A DNA stretch of 64,000 nt, taken from the NCBI RefSeq assembly GCF_021545335.1, contig NZ_CP089312.1, positions 1,178,001 to 1,242,000 on the forward strand, in the 5' to 3' direction. The notes under the pieces were generated by a model. The model worked only from the letters and a program-made list of their open reading frames with translations, was not told the origin of the DNA and searched no databases. Of this stretch, positions 17,638 through 24,898 are shown in pieces. The translations under genes were made by a program, and so were the position numbers. The DNA comes from Streptomyces sp. GQFP (GTDB taxonomy: Bacteria; Actinomycetota; Actinomycetes; Streptomycetales; Streptomycetaceae). Position 1 is the stretch's first letter. Each line of letters opens with the position of its first letter.

Positions 17638-18828
17638 ATGGCCACCCCTCAGGGCGCTCCCCTGCTCTCCCTCACCTGGACCGATCACCTCACCGGCCGC
17701 CAGGGCTTCCTCGTCGTGGACAGACTCGTGCGGGGCGTGTCCAGCGGCGGGCTGCGGATGCGCGAGGGCTGCACCCTGGACGAGGTCGCCGGGCTCGCCC
17801 GGGGCATGACCATGAAGGAAGCCCTGCACTACAACCCCGAGGGCCGCTACATCCCCCTGGGCGGCGCCAAGGGCGGAGTCGACTGCGACCCCCAGGACCC
17901 GGGGGCGTACGACCTGCTGGTGCGCTATCTGCGCGCGATGCGGCCGTACGTCGAGAGCGTGTGGACCACGGGCGAGGACCTGGGCCTCACCCAGGACCTC
18001 GTCGACCGGGCGGCGGCCGAGGCCGGGCTCGTCTCGTCGATCCAGGCGGTCTATCCACTGCTGGACGACGAGAGCGCGGCCCGCGCGCGGCTCGCCGACG
18101 CGTTCGCGGTCGAGGTGGACGGCATCGGGCTCGACGAGCTGGTCGGCGGCTGCGGGGTCGCCGAGTCCGTGCTCGCGGCGCTCGACCGGGCCGAGGTGCC
18201 GTACGCCGGTACGCGCGTCGCCGTACAGGGGCTCGGCACGATGGGCGGGGCCACGGCACGCTTCCTCACGCGCGCGGGGCTCACGGTGGTGGCCGTCTCC
18301 GACATCAAGGGCACGATCGCCAACCCGGCCGGACTCGACATCGAGGCACTGCTCGCGGCCCGCGACTCGTACGGCACCGTGGACCGCGCGGTACTGCGTC
18401 CCGACGACCGCGAACTGCCGGGCGAGGCCTGGCTGTCCGTGCCCGCGGAGGTGCTGGTGCCGGCTGCGGTCTCGTACGCCGTCGACACCGGGAACCAGGA
18501 GCGGATCACCGCGCGTTGGGTTGTCGAGGCCGCCAACATGCCCGTACTGCCGGAGGCCGAGGAGCTGCTCGCCGCGCGCGGCATCGTCGTACTGCCGGAC
18601 GTGGTCGTGAACTCGGGGACGAACGCCTGGTGGTGGTGGACGCTGTTCGGGGACATCGGCGCGGACCCGGAGGAGGCGTTCGCGTACACCCGGCGCTCGA
18701 TGCGCGCCCTGATCGACCAGGTGCTCGCGCGCGCGGAGACCGACGGGACGCCTCCCCGGGCGGCGGCGCACGCGATCGTGGCGGAGCGGCTGCCGGTGAT
18801 CGCGGAGCGGTTCGGGTGGTATCGGTGA
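17638..18828 (+). CDS. Glu/Leu/Phe/Val family amino-acid dehydrogenase
   Basis: A 396-residue NAD(P)-dependent amino-acid dehydrogenase catalysing reversible oxidative deamination to a 2-oxo acid. The dimerisation/substrate domain shows SSGGLRM near residue 39 and the catalytic lysine motif IPLGGAKGGVD near residue 76. The Rossmann domain has VAVQGLGTMGG near residue 195, followed by VVEAANMPVLPEA and VLPDVVVNSGT. Substrate preference cannot be fixed by eye; the length suits actinobacterial relatives of glutamate and valine dehydrogenases. The mRNA is probably leaderless (TATATT at 17626). A TetR gene follows 118 bp downstream. Confidence 0.85.
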   Translation: MATPQGAPLLSLTWTDHLTGRQGFLVVDRLVRGVSSGGLRMREGCTLDEVAGLARGMTMKEALHYNPEGRYIPLGGAKGGVDCDPQDPGAYDLLVRYLRAMRPYVESVWTTGEDLGLTQDLVDRAAAEAGLVSSIQAVYPLLDDESAARARLADAFAVEVDGIGLDELVGGCGVAESVLAALDRAEVPYAGTRVAVQGLGTMGGATARFLTRAGLTVVAVSDIKGTIANPAGLDIEALLAARDSYGTVDRAVLRPDDRELPGEAWLSVPAEVLVPAAVSYAVDTGNQERITARWVVEAANMPVLPEAEELLAARGIVVLPDVVVNSGTNAWWWWTLFGDIGADPEEAFAYTRRSMRALIDQVLARAETDGTPPRAAAHAIVAERLPVIAERFGWYR

Positions 18829-18946
18829 CGGTGTCCGGCGGGGCGTCCTGAGGGGCTTCCCTGCGAACCGGCCACATTGGCGGGGATTTACAGGCATTGA
18901 CGGACCTGCCCCGACATCGTGTCCGGTGACGGATTACTGTGACGGC

Positions 18947-19561
18947 GTGGCAAGAGTGCGGTTGAGCGTGGCCGAGCGGCGCGAGGAGTTGCTGCGGGCC
19001 GCCATCGAACAGATCGAGGCGCGGGGCGTGGCGGCGGTCAGGATCGCCGACGTGGCGGCCGCCCTCGGGGTGAGCAACGCGCTGGTGCTGTACCACTTCT
19101 CGGCCAAGGAGAAGCTGGTGGCCGCCGCGTTCCGGTACGCCGCCGAGGCCGACCTCACCCACCTGGGCAAGCTCCTCGGACGCCGCTCCCCTGCCCTGCG
19201 CCGACTGCGGTCCGCCGTGCGCTGGTACGCGCCGACGGGCCAGGCCAAGGGCTGGCGGCTGTGGATCGAGGGGTGGGCGGTGTCCTTGCGCGACCCCGTG
19301 CTGCGGGAGGTCGCCGGGGACCTGGACCGGCGCTGGAAGGCCGCGATCACCGAGGTCATCGCGGAGGGCGTCGCCGCCGGCGAGTTCGAGTGCTCCGACC
19401 CGACGGGTACGGCCCTGCGGCTCACGGCGCTGCTGGACGGACTGGCGGTCCAGATGACGGCGTACGAGGGGGTTTCGCGTGCGCGGGCCGAGCAGTGGGT
19501 GGACGCGGCGCTGGCTGGGGAACTGGGGCTTGAGCGGGCGGCGTTGACGTCGGGCAGGTAG
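18947..19561 (+). CDS. TetR-family transcriptional regulator
   Basis: A 204-residue repressor. The N-terminal helix-turn-helix (RREELLRAAIEQIEARG, then IADVAAALGVSNALVLYHFSAKEKLV) is typical TetR. The C-terminal half is a helical ligand domain with W-rich helices (GWRLWIEGWAVSL), like the BetI/TetR_C group. I choose GTG 18947: TACTGT at 18935-18940 sits at the right distance for a leaderless transcript. The longer frame from 18926 would start inside that box. The dehydrogenase just upstream is a possible target, but no operator was found. Confidence 0.85.
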   Translation: MARVRLSVAERREELLRAAIEQIEARGVAAVRIADVAAALGVSNALVLYHFSAKEKLVAAAFRYAAEADLTHLGKLLGRRSPALRRLRSAVRWYAPTGQAKGWRLWIEGWAVSLRDPVLREVAGDLDRRWKAAITEVIAEGVAAGEFECSDPTGTALRLTALLDGLAVQMTAYEGVSRARAEQWVDAALAGELGLERAALTSGR

Positions 19562-19580
19562 GTCGGTGTGGCCGCCGGAC

Positions 19581-19600
19581 CTGGGGGCTGCCGCCCCCAG
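19581..19600 (+). terminator. Hairpin terminator after tetR
   Basis: A perfect 8-bp stem (CTGGGGGC / GCCCCCAG) with a four-base loop lies 20 bp past the tetR stop. There is no T-run, as is usual in this GC-rich background. Confidence 0.6.
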
Positions 19601-19610
19601 ACCCCCGCTG

Positions 19611-19680
19611 TCGGCCTGAACGGCCTCGTCCTCAAACGCCGGACGGGCTGAAGATCCCCGCCCGGCGCTGAAACGCCGAG
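19611..19680. repeat. Dispersed Streptomyces intergenic repeat (GCCGGACGGGCTGA type)
   Basis: The stretch contains CTCAAACGCCGGACGGGCTG followed by CCCGCCCGGCGCTGAAACGCC, which pair imperfectly as a hairpin. This wording recurs between genes in many Streptomyces genomes (recall, not a search). It lies between convergent tetR and the SGNH hydrolase gene and may help terminate both. Confidence 0.6.
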
Positions 19681-19708
19681 CCGAGAACGCTGAGGCCACC
19701 CACTCGAC

Positions 19709-20527
19709 TCACGCGACCCACTCAATCCGGCTCTTGATGTCGTCCGGCGACAGACTCCCCTTCGCCGTCACATGATCCCCCGACGACTCACCTCGCAGCC
19801 GCCGCCCGATCCACGGCACCAGGTACTCCCGCGCCCAGTGGACGTCGTCGCGGCGGATCTCCAAGGTGCCTCGGGGAGGCAGTGCGGGCCAGGGCTGGTC
19901 CGGGTCGGCCGGGATCTCCAGGCCGAGGACCTGGCCCGCGCGCAGCGCCACGCGCGTGTGGCCCTCGGGAGAGAGGTGCAGCCGGTCGCCGTCCCAGGCC
20001 CTGCGGTCCTGGATGGTCTTCAGGGACCACAGGTCGAGCACCGGACAGCCGTAGCGGTCGGCGATGGCCCGGATATGGCCGTTGTACGTGGCGATCTTGC
20101 CGCGCATGTGCTTCAGCACGGGCACGTTGCGGGTGTCGAAGCCCGTCGTCACCATGACCGTGCCGACCACCGAGGTGAGATCGACGATCGCCCGCTCGAA
20201 ACGCTCGGCGAGTTCGTCGGGGTCGCTGCCGGGCCGGATGATGTCGTTGCCGCCCGCACAGAAGGAGACCATGTCGGGCGCCAGTTCCTTGGCCTGCGGA
20301 AGCTGCTCGGCCACGATCTGGTCGAGCAGCCTTCCGCGTATCGCGAGGTTGGTGTAGTCGAAGTCGCCTTCCGGGCGCCGGTCCGCGAGCAGTACCGCGA
20401 ACCGGTCGGCCCAGCCGACGAACGCCCCGTCGGGGCCGGGGTCGCCGACGCCTTCGGTGAAGCTGTCCCCCACCGCCACGTACGACCCGATCACTGCTCT
20501 GCTGTCATTCTTCGAATCGTCTGCCAC
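19709..20527 (-). CDS. SGNH/GDSL-type hydrolase
   Basis: A 272-residue SGNH esterase/lipase-like enzyme. It has block I GDSFTEG with the nucleophilic Ser near residue 22, a block II Gly region, block III GGND near residue 92 and block V DRLHLSPEGH with the catalytic Asp and His near residue 185. No signal peptide is present, so it is probably cytoplasmic; the ester substrate is unknown. The start is GTG 20527. It is transcribed alone. Confidence 0.88.
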   Translation of the reverse strand: MADDSKNDSRAVIGSYVAVGDSFTEGVGDPGPDGAFVGWADRFAVLLADRRPEGDFDYTNLAIRGRLLDQIVAEQLPQAKELAPDMVSFCAGGNDIIRPGSDPDELAERFERAIVDLTSVVGTVMVTTGFDTRNVPVLKHMRGKIATYNGHIRAIADRYGCPVLDLWSLKTIQDRRAWDGDRLHLSPEGHTRVALRAGQVLGLEIPADPDQPWPALPPRGTLEIRRDDVHWAREYLVPWIGRRLRGESSGDHVTAKGSLSPDDIKSRIEWVA

Positions 20528-20616
20528 ATCGGCCCATGATTCACCTACCGATGTGAGCTACGCGACCGTAGGAAAGGGTTGACTCGCGGTGAGATAAGCC
20601 ACTCGTCAAGTATTGG

Positions 20617-21345
20617 TCAACCCGGAATAATAGGGAGACGCAGCTCACGGACGCTGAAATCGGTGATCCGGAAATGGCTCCACGTCGTACGGAAGGCGAA
20701 GTGCCCACTCGTGTACGGCTCGGGGTCGCTGTAGTCGAAGACGAGCCGCCCGTTGTTCCACCAGCGGACCGTCGAACCGGCCGAGTCGATCCGCACGCGA
20801 TGCGGCTCGTTCGGGACCAGCAGCGGCTCCGTGTAATCGTAGATCAGCGGGCGCACCCCGGCCTCGCCGACGTAACGGCGCAGTCGCGTCGTCGTGTTGG
20901 TGTTGGCGCCGTAGCCGACGTAGTACGTCTTCAGGTAGTCGTACTCCGCGAGGGCGCCGCCCCGAGGGGTGGCGAAGAGGTCGTCCGGGGAGCGGACGTC
21001 GACGGCGTTCCAGAAGTTGTTGAGGTCGGACACGCGGTCGTTGACCCCGCCGGCCGAGACCGGCGTCGCCGTGTACTCGATGACGTACGGGCCTGTCAGC
21101 TTCCGCTTGAACCAGATCGTCGCGCCGCTCGGTACGTCGACCTCCAGGACTCCCCGGGTCGCCGTGACGCTGCCGCCGTCCTGGAGTTCGACGGCCCACT
21201 GGCCCAGGCCGTGCCGGAAGTCGTCGCGGGCGATGAGCCGTCCGCGGTGGTGGCCCTGCGAGGCACTCGCCTGGCCGGCCGGGGCGAGGGCCGCAAGTGC
21301 CCCGCCGACGGCCAGGGCTCCGAAGGCTCTACGGGTGGTCGTCAC
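20617..21345 (-). CDS. Secreted DUF6250-like protein, partner of the rhamnogalacturonan lyase
   Basis: A 242-residue exported protein. The N-terminus TTTRRAFGALAVGGALAAL is a twin-arginine-type signal ending near APAGQASA. The mature part is a beta-sandwich-like domain (LIARDDFRHGLGQWAVEL, NFWNAVDVRSPDDLF, RWWNNGRLVFDYSDPEPY) of the kind named DUF6250 and found beside polysaccharide lyases. The GTG start overlaps the stop of the upstream PL11 gene (GTGA) and is preceded by AAGGGAG. The two are thus translationally coupled, and the protein probably helps bind or cleave pectic rhamnogalacturonan. Confidence 0.8.
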   Translation of the reverse strand: MTTTRRAFGALAVGGALAALAPAGQASASQGHHRGRLIARDDFRHGLGQWAVELQDGGSVTATRGVLEVDVPSGATIWFKRKLTGPYVIEYTATPVSAGGVNDRVSDLNNFWNAVDVRSPDDLFATPRGGALAEYDYLKTYYVGYGANTNTTTRLRRYVGEAGVRPLIYDYTEPLLVPNEPHRVRIDSAGSTVRWWNNGRLVFDYSDPEPYTSGHFAFRTTWSHFRITDFSVRELRLPIIPG

Positions 21346-23222
21346 GAGGCAGCTCCCTTGGTGGTCGTGATCGAGGGCTTCGGCACCCTGCGGGTCTCGG
21401 TGCCGAGGTAGTAGTCCGTGTACGTCGACTGGAGATAGCCGCGCACGGTCCAGCCGAGGCGGTACGCGGGGTTCTGGGCGAGCGTGTAAACGCGCGTCCG
21501 CGTCGGCTCGGTGGTCGTGTAGAGGCGCAGTGCGGTGTGGTCGGCGGTCTCGGCGAGGATCTCCTCGCGCCAGTCGCCGATCAGGTCGCCGTAGAAAGGG
21601 GTTGCGTTGCGCGGGCCGGAGACGACCCCGGACGGCTCGAAGATCCTCGTACTCGTCTCGGTGTTCGGGTCCCACTTCTCCACGTGCGTGTAGTCGAGGA
21701 GTTCGGCCGTCTTGTCGCCGTCCCACCAGATACGGAAGTTGACGCTCGGCGTGGTCGTGGAGACCTTGCCGTCCTGGACGTTGCGGACGCCCGCGCCGGG
21801 CGCCGTGACGTCGGCGGTGGAGGTCCAGTACTCGTAGCCGGGGTGGCCGGGGTCGATGTCGGCGGCGTTGCCCCGGCCGACGTCGATGTCGGTGTCGTTC
21901 TCCCAGCTCGCGGGGTGCTGCCCGGTCACCAGACTCTCACCGGTGTCGGCGTCGTAGTAGTACCAGGGGAACTTCGGTACGACGCCCAACTCGGCCTGCT
22001 GGATGGCGAATCCCTCCAGCCCCGGGCGGTCGGGATCGAGGTCGGCGATGTCGAAGCGGTCGCCGTGTCCGGCGCCGTCGACGACGTACCGGAGCGTGCC
22101 GTCGCTGTTGACCACGTAGTTGCCGTCGGCGATCTCGTCCCTGCCGTCCTGGTCGACGTCGACGGTCCGGATCTGGTGGAAGCTGGTCGCGCCGCTCGCC
22201 GCCGGCACCGCGTACTTCCAACGCCTGGTCAGATCCTGGCCGTTGAAGTCCCAGGTCTGGACGAGGATGCGGAACGCGCCGCGCCGGGCGCCGACCCGGG
22301 TGACCAACTTCGTGACCAGGCTGGGGTGTTCGCCGTCGAGGTAGGCGATGCCGAAGTGGCCGCCCGACGGGCCGTCGGCGACCAGGTCGTCGGGCACGGG
22401 CTGGCGGGTGCGTTCGGTTCCCGTGGCGCCGTCGATCACCGAAATGAACTGATTGGCGGGCGAGTTGGCGGTGACCTTCGCTCCGTCCGCGAAGGTGGTG
22501 CCGTCGGCCGTGTGCACCAGCACCTCGGCCCTGCCGTCGCCGTCGAGGTCGTACACCGTGACGTTGTCGTCGTTGCGGTAGCCGCCGATGGGCGTGGAAC
22601 CGCTGATCGCGGCAGGGGCAGGGTCGTTGGCGCCGTTTCCGCCTACCTGGGTGTAGGAGCCGGGGCCCAGGTCGACCCGCCACAGCCGCTCGCCGGTGAG
22701 CGCGTACGCCTCCAACAGATCGGGCCTGTCCCGGGTTTGGGAGAGTCTGCTGACGACGAGCTCATAGCGCCCGTCGCCGTCCAGGTCGCCGGGCCAGGCG
22801 TGCTGCACGCTGTAGCCGTCGGCCGAGGCCAGGGGGATCTCCGCGTACCCCTTGTCGAACGTGAGCGCCGAACTCGGCCGCAGCTCACGCCCGTTGACGA
22901 CCGCCCGGACGCTGTAGGCGCCCGTGCCCCGGCTGTCGTCCTGGTACGTCGTGGACCTGACGATCGGCGCGGCGTTGAGGCGGCGTCCGCCTTTGTACAC
23001 GTTGAAGGCGATGGCGTTGCCATGGCGCGCGTACTCGGTGCCGAGCAGCCGCCAGCTGAGGAAGGTGCCCTTGCCGGACGGTACGGCGACCAGGCCTCGG
23101 TCGAGGTTCTCGACCACCCGGCGCGGGGGTTCGGCCGCGTCTCCGGCGGGCGCGGAGAGCGCCCCGGCCGTCAGGATCGCGGCGACGACGGCGCCGGTTC
23201 TTCGGCGTCGACTGGAATGCAC
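21342..23222 (-). CDS. Secreted rhamnogalacturonan lyase (PL11 family)
   Basis: A 626-residue polysaccharide lyase. After a signal peptide (RRRRTGAVVAAILTAGALSAPAG) the mature protein follows the eight-bladed propeller pattern of family PL11: RRVVENLDRGLVAVPSGKGTFLSWRLLG written in two pieces, repeated calcium-binding DLDGDGRYE / DLDGDGRAE / DVDQDGRDE loops, and GDLIGDWREEIL near the end. It should cleave rhamnogalacturonan I backbone outside the cell by beta-elimination. I start at GTG 23222, directly after GGAGG. The open frame extends to 23270 but would swallow a LacI-type operator. Confidence 0.9.
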   Translation of the reverse strand: MHSSRRRRTGAVVAAILTAGALSAPAGDAAEPPRRVVENLDRGLVAVPSGKGTFLSWRLLGTEYARHGNAIAFNVYKGGRRLNAAPIVRSTTYQDDSRGTGAYSVRAVVNGRELRPSSALTFDKGYAEIPLASADGYSVQHAWPGDLDGDGRYELVVSRLSQTRDRPDLLEAYALTGERLWRVDLGPGSYTQVGGNGANDPAPAAISGSTPIGGYRNDDNVTVYDLDGDGRAEVLVHTADGTTFADGAKVTANSPANQFISVIDGATGTERTRQPVPDDLVADGPSGGHFGIAYLDGEHPSLVTKLVTRVGARRGAFRILVQTWDFNGQDLTRRWKYAVPAASGATSFHQIRTVDVDQDGRDEIADGNYVVNSDGTLRYVVDGAGHGDRFDIADLDPDRPGLEGFAIQQAELGVVPKFPWYYYDADTGESLVTGQHPASWENDTDIDVGRGNAADIDPGHPGYEYWTSTADVTAPGAGVRNVQDGKVSTTTPSVNFRIWWDGDKTAELLDYTHVEKWDPNTETSTRIFEPSGVVSGPRNATPFYGDLIGDWREEILAETADHTALRLYTTTEPTRTRVYTLAQNPAYRLGWTVRGYLQSTYTDYYLGTETRRVPKPSITTTKGAAS

Positions 23223-23251
23223 AGGTCCTCCGTAGACAGTCGCAGGGAGTA

Positions 23252-23263
23252 GAAAGCGCTTGC
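23252..23263 (-). promoter_or_regulatory. LacI-family-like operator upstream of the PL11 gene
   Basis: GAAAGCGCTTGC has an AAGCGCTT core centred on a CG/GC step, the layout bound by LacI/GalR-family repressors. It lies 30 bp upstream of the lyase GTG and would overlap its promoter. No LacI gene is in the window. Confidence 0.55.
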
Positions 23264-23370
23264 GCAGCAACGGAGTTCACTGTGCCCCCACCTTCTCGCC
23301 CTGTCGACGCTCCGGGCACACGCGCCACAAGACTGCAATGCCATGATCATGAAGGGACACATACGGACAC

Positions 23371-23410
23371 GCCGAAGGCCGGACCCGGGGATCGGGGTCC
23401 GGCCTTCGGC
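23371..23410 (-). terminator. Strong hairpin terminator after the M23 peptidase gene
   Basis: A perfect 16-bp stem (GCCGAAGGCCGGACCC with its complement) and an eight-base loop lie about 25 bp past the M23 gene stop. It may act on both strands. Confidence 0.88.
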
Positions 23411-23434
23411 GGATGCTGCCTCGGAGACTCCGTG

Positions 23435-24424
23435 TCAGCCGACGGCGACGCCCTTCGAGCGGAGGTAGGCGATCGGGTCCACGTCGGAGCCGTAGTCCGG
23501 AGTGGTGCGGATCTCGAAGTGCAGGTGCGGTCCGGTCACGTTGCCGGTGGCACCGGAGAGGCCGACCTGCTGCCCCTCGGTCACGGTCTGACCGGCCGAG
23601 ACGGAGAGCTGCGAGAGGTGGGCGTACTGGGCGTAGTAGCCGTCGGCGAGCTTGATGACGACCTGGTTGCCGTACGCGCCGCCCCAGCCCGCGGAGACGA
23701 CCGTGCCGGCGCCGACAGCCTTGAGGGAGGTGCCGGTCGGGACGACGAAGTCGACGCCCGTGTGGTAGCCGCTGGACCACATGCTGCCCGACACGTGGTA
23801 GGCGGTGCCGACGCTGGCACCGGCCACGGGGAGGGCGAAGCCGCTGGAGCTGCCGGTGTCGGCGGCCTCGGTCGTCGAGGTGTCGGCCTTCGCGCTCTCG
23901 GCGGCCGGCTTGGACGTCTCCGTCTGGGTCGACTTCGAGGAGGACGACGACTTCGACTTCGCCGAAGACGAAGAGGAAGACGAAGAGGTCGACTCGGCCT
24001 TCTTGCCGATCGTCAGCTTCAGACCGGGGTGGATCAGGCTCGGGTCGGCGCCGATGACGGTCCGGTTGTCCGAGTAGAGCTTCTGCCAGCCACCGCTGAC
24101 GCTCTGCTCCTGGGCGATCTTCGAAAGGTAGTCGCCTGCCTGGACCGAGTAGGTCCTGACGTTCGCCTTCTTGGCGGCGGAAGGCGTGGACGCGGCGGCC
24201 TTTCCGGCCTTTTCCGTCTTCGCGGAAACGGACTCGGCCGATGCGGACTTGGCCGATTCCGAAAGCGACGAAACGGACTGGGCGGTGGACTCCGCCGTGG
24301 CCGCATGGGCGCCGGTGGCGCCCAGAAGCGGCAGGGCGAGAGCCGCTCCGCCGGTTCCGGCAGCGGCTATCGAACGGGTGAAACGCTGGGACTTCGGACG
24401 GCGGTGCTTACCCTTCGCGGGCAT
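23435..24424 (-). CDS. Secreted LysM-M23 peptidase (cell-wall endopeptidase)
   Basis: A 329-residue exported peptidoglycan hydrolase. It has a signal peptide (SIAAAGTGGAALALPLLG, cut near GAHA), a Ser/Ala-rich stretch and a LysM domain (TYSVQAGDYLSKIAQ..., near residue 95). A strikingly Ser/Lys-rich linker precedes a C-terminal M23 domain with HTGVDF and GPHLHFE zinc motifs. It probably cuts peptide cross-links during growth or germination. Start ATG 24424 follows GGAGAGGA. The 5' leader holds a c-di-AMP riboswitch, and the promoter upstream resembles an ECF sigma-E-type site, which fits cell-wall stress control. Confidence 0.92.
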   Translation of the reverse strand: MPAKGKHRRPKSQRFTRSIAAAGTGGAALALPLLGATGAHAATAESTAQSVSSLSESAKSASAESVSAKTEKAGKAAASTPSAAKKANVRTYSVQAGDYLSKIAQEQSVSGGWQKLYSDNRTVIGADPSLIHPGLKLTIGKKAESTSSSSSSSSAKSKSSSSSKSTQTETSKPAAESAKADTSTTEAADTGSSSGFALPVAGASVGTAYHVSGSMWSSGYHTGVDFVVPTGTSLKAVGAGTVVSAGWGGAYGNQVVIKLADGYYAQYAHLSQLSVSAGQTVTEGQQVGLSGATGNVTGPHLHFEIRTTPDYGSDVDPIAYLRSKGVAVG

Positions 24425-24435
24425 GACGAATTCCT

Positions 24436-24612
24436 CTCCGTCGCCTGCGAGGTGAGCTGTCGGGTGCGGACTGGAGATGTCCGGCCACGCCTGAACGTGA
24501 CTTAACCCCAAGCCTGTTCCAGAGACCGGAACAGGCGTTCTACCTGTGGGTCCCCCGCTCCTGCCGTTGTCGGGTGTTCGATGCGGGCTCCGGGCGGCGG
24601 CAGGATTGGGCG
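24436..24612 (-). promoter_or_regulatory. Cyclic di-AMP riboswitch (ydaO/yuaA type)
   Basis: Read on the minus strand, the leader contains AATCCTGCCGC pairing with GGCAGGAGCGGGGGACCCAC, then GGGGTTAAGTCAC, TCCGCACCCGACAGCTCACC and TCGCAGGCG just before the GGAGAGGA ribosome site. These are the conserved blocks of the ydaO motif, which binds c-di-AMP and commonly precedes cell-wall hydrolase genes in actinobacteria. One block reads GTTAAGTC where the consensus has GTGAATC. The structure ends about 12 bases from the ATG, so control by transcription or ribosome access is possible. Confidence 0.85.
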
Positions 24613-24643
24613 TCCGTCCGGATTGGTGGCGAACGTAAGCGAC

Positions 24644-24673
24644 TAAGACGCACGGAAACAAGCTTGAGGTTCC
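24644..24673 (-). promoter_or_regulatory. Candidate ECF (sigma-E-like) promoter of the M23 peptidase gene
   Basis: On the minus strand GGAACC (24673-24668) and GTCTTA (24649-24644) are 18 bp apart, resembling the GGAAC...GTC pattern of Streptomyces cell-envelope-stress sigma factors. It would start a leader of about 210 nt containing the riboswitch. The remaining upstream stretch (about 24675-24898) is comparatively AT-rich with no gene seen. Confidence 0.4.
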
Positions 24674-24898
24674 CTGTGTACAGGTTTCCTGTGGTCCTCC
24701 CCAGAATTCCCGGTCACTGTCCGTGAATTCCGGATCTTTCCACCTCTCGAACTCCCTGAAAACACGCCGAAATTACGTGAACATGACGGCGACACACGGT
24801 CACGAATATGACGCTGCTCACTCGCCCGATTCACAGCAACCTTTATTCCCAGGCGAGTTGGAACGAAGACGCCATAGAGTCCATATAGGGCAGAAGCA

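Noticed and set aside
16365..18851. An 828-codon plus-strand ORF across the MBL and dehydrogenase genes
   Set aside because: It is antisense to one gene and out of frame with the other; its composition is that of a shadow frame.
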